Shown piece after piece: positions 34,871-41,959 of a stretch of DNA of 41,959 bases. Every line of letters starts with the position of its first letter. Positions within the stretch are counted from its first letter, which is position 1. The notes beneath the pieces are model-generated. The model saw nothing but the letters and a program-made list of their open reading frames with translations, did no database searches and was not told the origin of the DNA. The translations under genes and the position numbers were made by a program. The stretch comes from Treponema sp. UBA4319 (lineage in GTDB: Bacteria; Spirochaetota; Spirochaetia; Treponematales; Treponemataceae): positions 1 to 41,959 of the forward strand of contig DGUD01000050.1 in the NCBI GenBank assembly GCA_002393865.1. Direction: 5' to 3'.

Positions 34871-37417
34871 ATGGCGCAGACAAGTGGTGGCGGTCAGCCT
34901 GATCATATCGAAGTACGCGGAGCACGCGCGCATAATCTCAAGAACATAGACGTCGATATCCCGCTGCATAAAATAGTTGGCATTGCCGGAGTTTCCGGCT
35001 CCGGAAAATCATCTCTTGCGCTGGGAGTGCTGTATGCGGAAGGTTCCCGGCGCTATCTTGAGTCGCTTTCGACCTATACGCGCCGCCGGATGACCGAGGC
35101 GAGCAGGGCTCAGGTCGATGAAGTCCGCTATGTTCCTGCATCCCTTGCCCTGCACCAGCGGCCGGGTGTGCCGGGAATCCGCTCTACCTTTGGGACTGCG
35201 ACGGAGCTGCTGAACAGCCTGCGCCTGATGTACTCGCGGCTTGCGAGCCACCGGTGCCCCAACGGCCATTATGTGCCGCCATCCCTAGCCGTCGCCGCGG
35301 AGCAGGAGCTTGTCTGCCCCGAATGCGGCGCGCGCTTCTACGGGCCGGGCGCGGAGGAGCTTGCGTTCAATTCAGGGGGAGCCTGCCCGGAATGCGAAGG
35401 TACCGGCGTGGTGCGCACGGTGGACGAGACCACGCTCGTACCGGACGAAAGCCTTTCGATTGATGAGGGGGCGGTGCTTCCGTGGCAGACGCTGATGTGG
35501 TCGCTCATGAAGGACATCGCCCGCGAGCTCGGTGTCCGGACGGATGTGCCGTTCCGGGAGCTGAGCAAAAAAGAGCGGGATATCGTATTCCACGGAAAGC
35601 CCGTCAAGCACCACATGGTTTACCAGAACAAGACGAACGGTGCCGCTGGGGAGATGGATTTTACCTATTTCAACGCGCGGTACACGGTGGAAAATGCCCT
35701 TGCCAAGGTAAAGGACGAGAAGGGCATGAAGCGCGTGGAGAAGTTTCTCCGGGAGGAATCGTGCCCGCGCTGCCACGGAACCCGCCTTTCTGATGCCGCG
35801 CGTGCTCCTTTGCTCCGGGGCATCTCTTTGGACGATGCGTGCCGGATGACGCTTGGGGAGCTTGTTCCATGGGTGGCGGGAATACCGGATTCGCTCCCCG
35901 ATGCGATGCGGCCGATGGCTCTGCGGATTTGCGAGTCCTTTGACGATGTTGCCCGCCGCCTGATGGAGCTTGGGCTTTCCTACATATCGCTGGACCGCGC
36001 CGCCTCCACGCTGAGCACGGGGGAACGCCAGCGCATGCAGCTTGCCCGCGCCGTGCGGAACCGTACCACGGGCGTGCTCTATGTGCTTGACGAGCCGAGC
36101 ATAGGGCTTCATCCGTCAAACCTTGAGGGGCTCGTCGGCGTGATGGATGATTTGATTGCCGACGGAAACAGCGTGATTCTTGTGGACCACGATACGCAGG
36201 TGCTCGCACATTCCGACTGGATTATCGAGCTTGGCCCGGAAGCCGGTGCGGGCGGCGGGACGGTGATTGCGTCGGGCACGCCGCGCGATATCGTGCGGAA
36301 CAAAGCGAGCCGGATAGCTGCGTTCCTGCAGGAGGTGCAGCTGCGGGGCACGGACGGCAGTCCTGCGCGCGCAAGCCGGGAGCCGGCAGCAAAACGCAGC
36401 GATATCTTTTCCTTGGGCACAATCAGCATGAAGACCACGAGCATCCATACGGTGCAGCCGCTCGACGTGTGCTTCCCCAAGGGAAAGCTTTCCGTTGTGA
36501 CCGGCGTATCAGGCAGCGGCAAGACGACGATGGTGCTAGAAAGCCTTGTCCCGTCCTTGCTGGCACGCATTTCCGGCGCGCCCCTGCCTTCCCATGTGGA
36601 AAGCCTTTGTGCGGACGGAATCAGGCAGCTCAAGCTGATAGACGCGACGCCAATCGGGATAAACATCCGTTCAACGGTGGCGACATACGCGAACATTCAT
36701 GACGAGCTGCGGAAAATCTATGCCCGGAGCCCGGACGCAAAAGAAAGGGGCTGGAAGGCCGGAGACTTCTCGTACAATACCGGCGCTCTCCGCTGCCCGG
36801 CCTGCGACGGTACGGGTTCCGTCAGCCTCGATGTCCAGTTCCTCCCCGACGTGGAGATTCCCTGCCCGGAATGCCGGGGCGCACGCTACGCAAAGGAAGC
36901 GTTCAGAATTTTCAGGAAGAAGGCGGGAAAGGCCTCTGCATCCGCCGGAAAAGCGGTCTCCCTTCCTGCGCTTATGGATATGAGTGTGGACGAGGCTCTC
37001 TCGGAATGCTCCGATATTCCTTTTGTCAGGAACCGCCTGCAGGTGCTCCATGACCTTGGCCTCGGCTATCTGACCCTCGGCGAGCAGACGCCGAGCCTTT
37101 CCGGCGGCGAAGCCCAGCGGCTTAAGCTTGCGAGCGAGATGGGGCGCGGGCAGGAGGACAGCGTTTTTGTCTTTGACGAGCCGACCATCGGTTTGCACCC
37201 GCTGGATGTCAGGACGCTGATTGCGGTGTTCCGCCATCTTATCAGCAAAGGCGCTACGCTTATTGTGATAGAGCATGATCTTGATGTTATCCGCAGCGCA
37301 GATTACATCGTTGACATGGGACCCGGCGGGGGAAAGCAGGGCGGGCGCATCGTCGCGAGCGGCAGTCCTGCGGATATCGCCGGGAATCCGAACTGCATCA
37401 CCGGGAGATATATATGA
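34871..37417 (+). CDS. UvrA-like ABC ATPase lacking the UvrB-binding domain
   Basis: The 848-residue protein has both UvrA ATPase modules: Walker [10 protein letters not shown] (about 40-48) with signature [14 protein letters not shown], and Walker [10 protein letters not shown] with signature [14 protein letters not shown]. Zinc-finger cysteines remain ([10 protein letters not shown]…CPECEGTG and CPACDGTG…CPECRGARY). Between the first Walker A and the first CPECEGTG the usual long UvrB-binding insert is missing: [15 protein letters not shown] runs almost directly into the [13 protein letters not shown] block. This matches the short UvrA2 class known for antibiotic or DNA-damage tolerance rather than classical excision repair. 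It has its own promoter and is not in an operon with uvrB. Confidence 0.9.
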   Translation: MAQTSGGGQPDHIEVRGARAHNLKNIDVDIPLHKIVGIAGVSGSGKSSLALGVLYAEGSRRYLESLSTYTRRRMTEASRAQVDEVRYVPASLALHQRPGVPGIRSTFGTATELLNSLRLMYSRLASHRCPNGHYVPPSLAVAAEQELVCPECGARFYGPGAEELAFNSGGACPECEGTGVVRTVDETTLVPDESLSIDEGAVLPWQTLMWSLMKDIARELGVRTDVPFRELSKKERDIVFHGKPVKHHMVYQNKTNGAAGEMDFTYFNARYTVENALAKVKDEKGMKRVEKFLREESCPRCHGTRLSDAARAPLLRGISLDDACRMTLGELVPWVAGIPDSLPDAMRPMALRICESFDDVARRLMELGLSYISLDRAASTLSTGERQRMQLARAVRNRTTGVLYVLDEPSIGLHPSNLEGLVGVMDDLIADGNSVILVDHDTQVLAHSDWIIELGPEAGAGGGTVIASGTPRDIVRNKASRIAAFLQEVQLRGTDGSPARASREPAAKRSDIFSLGTISMKTTSIHTVQPLDVCFPKGKLSVVTGVSGSGKTTMVLESLVPSLLARISGAPLPSHVESLCADGIRQLKLIDATPIGINIRSTVATYANIHDELRKIYARSPDAKERGWKAGDFSYNTGALRCPACDGTGSVSLDVQFLPDVEIPCPECRGARYAKEAFRIFRKKAGKASASAGKAVSLPALMDMSVDEALSECSDIPFVRNRLQVLHDLGLGYLTLGEQTPSLSGGEAQRLKLASEMGRGQEDSVFVFDEPTIGLHPLDVRTLIAVFRHLISKGATLIVIEHDLDVIRSADYIVDMGPGGGKQGGRIVASGSPADIAGNPNCITGRYI

Positions 37418-37500
37418 GCGCTGTCTGGAAAGTGAGGCTTCCGGGCAGTCCTGCAGATGAAGCGGCATGCCAGTGAAAATGCGCTGCTGCCGCCTTGCGT

Positions 37501-38253
37501 CTATCTTTTTTGCCAGTGCGAGTGGTAATGCGTCCGCTGGTATTCCGCCGGTGTTGCGTTCATGATGCGTTTGAAGGTGTTCGTAAAGTGGCTCTGCGAG
37601 GAAAATGAAAAATAGTCGCTCAGCTCCTGCGGGCTGTAGTCCGCATACGAAAGCATGTTTGCGGCCGCCTCTATTTTTTTTCTGCGGATGTATTCCTGCA
37701 CGGTCGAGCCCGTTTCTTTTTTGAACAGCGCGCACAGGTAGTTTTTGTGTATGCCTGCCGCCCGTGCGATTTTTTCGAGCGTCAGCCGCTGGTGCAGGTT
37801 GTCGTAAATGTAGTCGCACGCTTTTTTGACCGCCCTGGAAATTCCCTGCGCGGCCTTCCTCTTTTTCATCCGGTCGGCAAAGTCAAACACGAGCTCCCGG
37901 TGCAGCAGGTCAATTTCTTCCTCGCTCCGGCACGCGTCAACCTGCTGGATGTACACGTCGCTCAGCGTGTACGCCGTCTCGCTTTCCAGCCCGCCTTCGA
38001 TGCAGAATCGCGTGATGAGCGCGACCGTGATGATAAGGTGGTATTTTGCGTTCCTGAGCGCATCTTTGGAAAGCGTGCCCAGATGCCTGTCTTTGAGCGG
38101 CAGCATCAGCTTGTTCAGCGCCTTGAAGTTCCCGTCCTTTACCGCATCGTAAAATTCCAGCTCGCGCTCGTACGCAAGGTGCCGGCTTCCGTATTCCCGC
38201 TGCAGGAATACTTTGTGCGAAAGCGCCTTTTCCGTTTTGGACTGCTTTTTCAT
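37501..38253 (-). CDS. AraC-family transcriptional regulator
   Basis: The 250-residue regulator has an N-terminal domain (about 1-140) without a cupin pattern that I recognise. The C-terminal AraC/XylS double helix-turn-helix spans about 150-248: LTLEKIARAAGIHKNYLCALFKKETG in the first half and ELSDYFSFSSQSHFTNTFKRIMNATPAEYQR in the second. The frame is open far upstream, but the ATG at 38253 directly follows a good promoter and starts the conserved part. It is divergent from the GH16 glucanase gene and separated by a dyad, so it probably controls that gene and itself. Confidence 0.9.
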   Translation of the reverse strand: MKKQSKTEKALSHKVFLQREYGSRHLAYERELEFYDAVKDGNFKALNKLMLPLKDRHLGTLSKDALRNAKYHLIITVALITRFCIEGGLESETAYTLSDVYIQQVDACRSEEEIDLLHRELVFDFADRMKKRKAAQGISRAVKKACDYIYDNLHQRLTLEKIARAAGIHKNYLCALFKKETGSTVQEYIRRKKIEAAANMLSYADYSPQELSDYFSFSSQSHFTNTFKRIMNATPAEYQRTHYHSHWQKR

Positions 38254-38259
38254 GCCGGT

Positions 38260-38288
38260 ATTATGGCAAAAATAGTAAGAATATGCAA
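38260..38288 (-). promoter_or_regulatory. promoter of the AraC gene, probably leaderless
   Basis: On the minus strand, TTGCAT (38288-38283), a 17-base spacer and CATAAT (38265-38260) end 6 bases before the ATG, so the mRNA should begin at or beside the start codon. No Shine–Dalgarno sequence precedes it. Confidence 0.7.
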
Positions 38289-38297
38289 TAATTCTTA
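38276..38297. promoter_or_regulatory. dyad operator between the AraC and glucanase genes
   Basis: TAAGAAT (38276-38282) and ATTCTTA (38291-38297) form a perfect 7-base dyad with an 8-base centre. It covers the -35 of the AraC promoter and lies about 10 bases upstream of the poor -35 region of the glucanase promoter (-10 TATGAT, 38329-38334). This placement would suit repression of one promoter and activation of the other. Confidence 0.55.
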
Positions 38298-38362
38298 TGA
38301 ATCTGCCAGAGCGTGCGCGGAATTCCGCTATGATGAAGGGGAGATTACTGTGGAGGAATACC

Positions 38363-40645
38363 ATGCGCTGTAGGAATATGTTGCTTTTTTGTCTGGCGCT
38401 CAGCGGCACGTTTATGGCGTGCCAGAAAAAGAGCCGGGAGACATACGAAATCCAGAATTCAAAATATACGATGGAAGACATTGTCTGGCAGGATGATTTT
38501 GACGGGCGTAAGCTGAACAAGGACGACTGGAACTACGAGTACCATGAGCCTGGCTGGGTAAACAGCGAGCTGCAGGAATATGTGGATTCGGCGGAAAACA
38601 TTTATGTCAAGGACGGAACCCTTGTCATTCAGGCCTTAAAGCATGAGCAGAACGGAGCGGCTTCATATACGTCCGGTCGCATCAATACGCGCGGAAAGCA
38701 CGATTTTACCTACGGCCGTTTTGAGGCCCGGCTCAAGGTGCCGCGCGGCCAGGGCTTCCTGCCCGCATTCTGGATGATGCCCACGGAAGAAAACCTGTAC
38801 GGCCAGTGGCCCAAGTGCGGCGAAATCGACATTATGGAAGTGCTCGGAAACAGGACCGACACGCAGTACGGTACCATACACTTTGGCGAGCCCCACGCGG
38901 AGCATCAGGGAAGCTACTCAAAATTCGGGACGGATTTATCCAAGGAATTCCACATCTATGCCTGCGAATGGGATCCCGGCGAAATCCGCTTCTACATAGA
39001 CAATATGCTCTTCTACAAAACAAGCGATTGGTTCACCAAGAAAAAGGGCTTTGGCGAAGTGGCCTATCCCGCTCCCTTTGACCAGCCGTTCTACCTGATT
39101 CTGAATGTCGCCGTCGGCGGGAACTGGCCGGGGAATCCGACCGCAGAAACCGGCTTTGCAGAAAATGCCCGCATGGTGGTGGACTATGTGCGCGTGTACC
39201 AGAAGCCGTCCTACAATGAGGCTGTTTCAAAACCGGAAGCGCCGTTTGTCCAGCTGCGCGAGCCTGATGCGACTGGAAACTTTGTGGCGAACGGCGATTT
39301 TGCGGTCGCGGAAAATCTGGGGGATACGACGGACTGGTTCTTCCTGCTTGCTGGAAGCGGAAAGGGCAGTGCCGACATTTCCGGCAATGCGCTGCATGTA
39401 ACGAGCGAGATGCCCGGCGACTTGGACTACAGCATCCAGATTGTGCAGCCGGACATCCCGCTTGAAAAAGGTTCCGCCTACCACTATCAGTTTGATGCGT
39501 GGGCGGATGATGAGCGCACGATTATTACCGCCATTACCGCGCCGAACGTCGGCTGGATACGCTACCTGAACGACACAAAAGTGCCGCTCGGCAAAAAGAA
39601 GCAGACCTTCGCATTTGACTTTACCATGAAGGAAGACAGTGACCCCACCGGCCGGATTGAATTCAATCTGGGGAACCAGAACGCAACGGCAAAAGTCCAC
39701 ATCACCAATGTGCGCTTTGTAAAGACGGGCGCCGGAGATGCTTCTGATGCTGCGGCACTGCTTCCCGACGGGAACTATGTCTTCAACGGGGAATTCCAGG
39801 AAGGCGCAGGCCGGCTTGCGCATTGGGAGACGGATACGGCCGCTTCCGTGGGCGTCACGAACGAAAAGAATGTCCGCGAACTGAAGCTTGCTCCTTCCGG
39901 CACCGCGGCGCGCGTGTTCCAGAGCGTAGCGGTTCAGCCCGGAAAGACTTACATCCTTTCGTTCGATGCGTACAGCCCTGACGGTGCCGCGCTGAGCGTC
40001 GGCATAGAGGACGCGCTGTCGCTTGAGGTGCCGCTCACCGGAGGCAGGGCGTCATACCGCTACACGTTTGAGCCTTCTCCTTCCCCCTCTTCTGCGCGGG
40101 GACGACTGCTTACGTTTGCAGCTTCCGTGGGGACGGTCTTTGTTGATTCCGTCCGCATCCAGGATGACGGCATGATTGTAAACGGGGACTTCTCCAGCGG
40201 TCTGACCGGCTACGAGGTCTACGCGCACGAAGAGGCTTCGCTTGAGTACGGTATTGATAGCCTTACGTATCAGGACGCATTCTGTGCGGACATCTCAAAC
40301 ACCGGCAGCGCCGACTGGATGATTCAGCTCAAGCAGAACAACATTACGCTGGAAAACGGAAAAAGCTACCGCGTTGCGTTCGACGCAAAGAGCACGCTGG
40401 AGCGGAGCATCATGTATGCGCTGCAGCGCGACGGTTCCGGCGACGACAACTGGATTCCGTATTCCGGCACGCAGATTATACAGGTGGGGCCTTCCGTACA
40501 GCATTACGAGACGGTGTTCCAGATGCAGGAAAAAACAGACCCCGCGGTTATCCTGAGCATTTCTATGGGCGCTGTCAACGGAAAACGCATCGATGCAAAG
40601 CATACCGTCGTCATCGACAATATTGTCGTGGAGGAACGGAACTAG
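38363..40645 (+). CDS. GH16 beta-glucanase lipoprotein with three carbohydrate-binding-like modules
   Basis: The 760-residue protein starts with a lipoprotein-type signal (MRCRNMLLFCLALSGTFMAC). A GH16 domain (about 35-290) has the catalytic motif GEIDIMEV, with nucleophile E154, D156 and acid/base E159. The W-rich patterns (AFWMMP, WPKCGEID) point to laminarinase-type beta-1,3(-1,4)-glucanase. Three repeated modules of CBM4/9-like jelly-roll pattern follow (about 305-470, 470-600 and 600-760), the first and last opening with NGDF. Start: GGAGG sits just before the ATG at 38363, whereas an upstream ATG at 38297 falls in the dyad. The AraC gene next door is the likely regulator. Confidence 0.92.
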   Translation: MRCRNMLLFCLALSGTFMACQKKSRETYEIQNSKYTMEDIVWQDDFDGRKLNKDDWNYEYHEPGWVNSELQEYVDSAENIYVKDGTLVIQALKHEQNGAASYTSGRINTRGKHDFTYGRFEARLKVPRGQGFLPAFWMMPTEENLYGQWPKCGEIDIMEVLGNRTDTQYGTIHFGEPHAEHQGSYSKFGTDLSKEFHIYACEWDPGEIRFYIDNMLFYKTSDWFTKKKGFGEVAYPAPFDQPFYLILNVAVGGNWPGNPTAETGFAENARMVVDYVRVYQKPSYNEAVSKPEAPFVQLREPDATGNFVANGDFAVAENLGDTTDWFFLLAGSGKGSADISGNALHVTSEMPGDLDYSIQIVQPDIPLEKGSAYHYQFDAWADDERTIITAITAPNVGWIRYLNDTKVPLGKKKQTFAFDFTMKEDSDPTGRIEFNLGNQNATAKVHITNVRFVKTGAGDASDAAALLPDGNYVFNGEFQEGAGRLAHWETDTAASVGVTNEKNVRELKLAPSGTAARVFQSVAVQPGKTYILSFDAYSPDGAALSVGIEDALSLEVPLTGGRASYRYTFEPSPSPSSARGRLLTFAASVGTVFVDSVRIQDDGMIVNGDFSSGLTGYEVYAHEEASLEYGIDSLTYQDAFCADISNTGSADWMIQLKQNNITLENGKSYRVAFDAKSTLERSIMYALQRDGSGDDNWIPYSGTQIIQVGPSVQHYETVFQMQEKTDPAVILSISMGAVNGKRIDAKHTVVIDNIVVEERN

Positions 40646-40730
40646 GCTTGCGTAGTCTTGCTGAACATGATATAAAGGAAGCCTGAAAAATCCCCTTTGG
40701 TGAGCTTTTCGAGCTTCCTTCGGCTTGTGA

Positions 40731-40859
40731 GCCGAGTTTGCAGAACAGCCGGATTTTTACCGCTCGCTGGGCTATGGCTACGCAGGCGAAGCCTTGCGCG
40801 CTCTGATTCGCGCGGGAGGCATGCATACCCCGCTCGTAAGATTTCCGGAGGATGAATGA
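40731..40859 (+). pseudogene. C-terminal remnant of a GNAT acetyltransferase
   Basis: The frame ending at the TGA at 40857-40859 encodes FAEQPDFYRSLGYGYAGE and a short tail ending PLVRFPEDE, which closely resembles the last 40 residues of GNAT acetyltransferases (the F-Y-x-x-L-G-Y strand). Upstream in-frame TGAs at 40728 and 40701 and the lack of the rest of the domain show that the front is lost. Its stop overlaps the next gene's ATG by 2 bases, as if the lost gene was once coupled to it. The other 85 bases of this gap hold a 6-base hairpin (40720-40735) but no convincing terminator for the glucanase. Confidence 0.65.
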
Positions 40860-41395
40860 CGGTCTATTTCGACGACGGAAAAATAAAGATACGGAGCATG
40901 GTGCCCGGTGATGCGAAGGCGCTGTACGCCACGTATGAGTCCTACGGCTGGCATCCGCGCATGGAAATCTACGAGCGTTATTACAAGGAGCAGGAAGAAG
41001 GCTCGCGTCTGGTCTTCATTGCCGAATATGAAGGGAGAATCTCAGGACAATGCACGCTCGACCTGCATCCGGAAGAGGGATCGCAGGCTTTGAGAGGCTT
41101 TCCGGAAATCGTCGATCTCACGGTCTTTTTTGACGTGCACGGAAAAGGCATCGGAAGCCGACTTTTAGACGCGGCCGAAGCGGAAGCCGGAAAAATAAGC
41201 GGCAGGGTTTTTCTTGCGGTGGGACTTCACTCAGGATATGGAGCGGCACAAAGAATCTATGCTAAGCGTGGATATATTCCTGATGGAAGCGGCGTGTACT
41301 ATCGCGGCAAAGTACTTGAGCAATATGCCCCTTGTGTAAACGACGATGATTTGCTCCTTTTCCTCTCAAAAGACTTGGGAAAGAACGAACGCTAA
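40856..41395 (+). CDS. GNAT-family N-acetyltransferase
   Basis: The 179-residue protein has the GNAT fold: the opening strand IKIRSMVPGDAKALYATY, the middle strand RLVFIAEYEGRISGQ, the strand VDLTVFFDVHGKGIGSRLLDAA that holds the acetyl-CoA loop (HGKGIG), and the late RIYAKRGYIPDG. The substrate is not evident, and small-molecule or peptide amines are usual for the family. GGAGG lies just before the ATG. It overlaps the preceding GNAT remnant and is followed by another GNAT gene. Confidence 0.9.
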   Translation: MTVYFDDGKIKIRSMVPGDAKALYATYESYGWHPRMEIYERYYKEQEEGSRLVFIAEYEGRISGQCTLDLHPEEGSQALRGFPEIVDLTVFFDVHGKGIGSRLLDAAEAEAGKISGRVFLAVGLHSGYGAAQRIYAKRGYIPDGSGVYYRGKVLEQYAPCVNDDDLLLFLSKDLGKNER

Positions 41396-41450
41396 AAATT
41401 CTGTGGCAAATTTTAAGGAAGTCCTGTATGATAGAAATGAGGTTGCTTCC

Positions 41451-41894
41451 ATGCGTATAAGCCAAATCACCCAGAACAAAAAACAATTCCTCTCCCTCCT
41501 CCTTCTTGCCGACGAGCAGGAGGACATGATTGACCGCTACCTTGAGCAGGGAACAATGTTCGTTCTTGACGACGATGGGGTAAAGGCGGAATGTGTCGTT
41601 ACCGACGAAGGAAACGGCGTTCTTGAGATAAAGAATATTGCCACCGACCCAGAGAGCCAGGGGAAAGGCTACGGCAAAAAACTGATTGACTTTGTGGTGC
41701 AAACATACCGCGGCCGTTTTTCCGTCCTGCAGGTGGGAACAGGCGACAGCCCGCTCACGATTCCCTTTTACGAAAAATGCGGATTCAAGCGGCATCACAT
41801 AGTAAAAGATTTTTTCACCAGGAATTACGATCATCCCATTTTTGAGGCAGGCGTTCAGCTTGTGGACATGATTTATCTGCGGAAGGATTTATAG
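41451..41894 (+). CDS. GNAT-family N-acetyltransferase
   Basis: The 147-residue protein is a small GNAT enzyme. The acetyl-CoA loop is in IATDPESQGKGYGKKLIDF, followed by the strand FSVLQVGTGDSPLTIPFYEKCGF typical of a YvbK/YhfO-like group. The frame continues upstream to 41346, but that part overlaps the previous gene in another frame. The ATG at 41451 starts the domain, with a modest ATGAGG site upstream. Its TAG is directly followed by the ATG of another acetyltransferase-like frame, so the genes appear tandem. Confidence 0.88.
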   Translation: MRISQITQNKKQFLSLLLLADEQEDMIDRYLEQGTMFVLDDDGVKAECVVTDEGNGVLEIKNIATDPESQGKGYGKKLIDFVVQTYRGRFSVLQVGTGDSPLTIPFYEKCGFKRHHIVKDFFTRNYDHPIFEAGVQLVDMIYLRKDL

Positions 41895-41959
41895 ATGATG
41901 CACATAAGAATCGCGGTAGCTGCTGATCAAAGCAAGATTTGTTCCTTATTTGAGCAGAT
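41895..41959 (+). CDS. start of a further probable GNAT acetyltransferase (partial)
   Basis: A frame opens with two ATGs immediately after the previous stop and runs off the window. The first residues, MMHIRIAVAADQSKICSLFE, resemble the opening strand and helix of GNAT proteins (I-R-x-A-x-x-x-D-x-x-x-I). The fragment is too short for certainty, but the abutting start codon and two upstream GNAT genes support it. Confidence 0.5.
   Translation, partial: MMHIRIAVAADQSKICSLFEQ

Noticed and set aside
40720..40735. Hairpin TCGGCT-TGTG-AGCCGA as terminator of the glucanase gene
   Set aside because: The stem is short and only TTTG follows it. It also overlaps the start of the acetyltransferase remnant.
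1..41959. CRISPR arrays, tRNA or rRNA genes, transposases, phage genes
   Set aside because: No regularly spaced repeats, tRNA-like cloverleaf, rRNA stretch or recombinase motif was recognised. Very small RNAs could be missed by eye.

Overview
The window looks like chromosomal DNA from a spirochaete close to Treponema, with a G+C content above one half. The evidence is the order yidD end – yidC – jag/khpB – secreted protein – lipoprotein immunophilin, the many lipoproteins with relaxed lipoboxes, a cyclophilin–FKBP fusion of a kind known from treponemes, and a large methyl-accepting chemotaxis protein. The genus assignment is inference. No rRNA, tRNA, CRISPR array, transposase or phage gene was seen.

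Region 1 (1-4720) is an envelope-biogenesis block on the + strand: the end of a probable yidD, yidC, jag, a secreted protein of unknown function and a dual-domain peptidyl-prolyl isomerase lipoprotein. It closes with a strong intrinsic terminator.

Region 2 (4750-21294) is the centrepiece, an apparently complete aryl-polyene (APE) type II polyketide gene cluster in divergent units. The minus strand carries two transcription units. One runs from a promoter at 17438-17466: two acyl carrier proteins, a three-domain ApeG-ApeH-ApeI fusion, a glycosyltransferase and an acyltransferase. The other runs from a promoter at 12631-12659: ketosynthase ApeO, dehydratase ApeP, ketoreductase ApeQ, ketosynthase ApeR, thioesterase ApeK, LolA-like ApeL, MMPL exporter ApeM and lipoprotein ApeN. 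The + strand carries methyltransferase ApeB, chain-length-factor-like ApeC, acyltransferase ApeD and a secreted alpha/beta hydrolase, all joined by 1-4 base overlaps. Between the divergent promoters lies a 164-base imperfect palindrome bracketed by 13-base direct repeats. In the expected pathway an aryl starter is activated by the ligase domain and loaded on an ACP. It is extended and dehydrated to a conjugated polyene, attached to a lipid by the acyl- and glycosyltransferases, and moved to the outer membrane by the MMPL, LolA-like and lipoprotein components.

Region 3 (21330-29184) holds signalling genes: a hybrid histidine kinase with HPt domain, an output-less double receiver protein, a chemotaxis receptor and a large lipoprotein of unknown function.

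Region 4 (29370-38253) contains a minus-strand operon (long-chain acyl-CoA ligase, Hsp33, Rsm22-like methyltransferase), an NlpC/P60 hydrolase, a small lipoprotein, a UvrA paralogue lacking the UvrB-binding region, and an AraC-type regulator. The UvrA-like and AraC genes have promoters so close to their ATG that their mRNAs should be leaderless.

Region 5 (38276-41959) has a GH16 beta-glucanase lipoprotein divergent from the AraC gene, with a shared dyad between them. Then come a truncated GNAT acetyltransferase remnant, two intact GNAT genes, and the start of a possible fourth GNAT cut by the window end.
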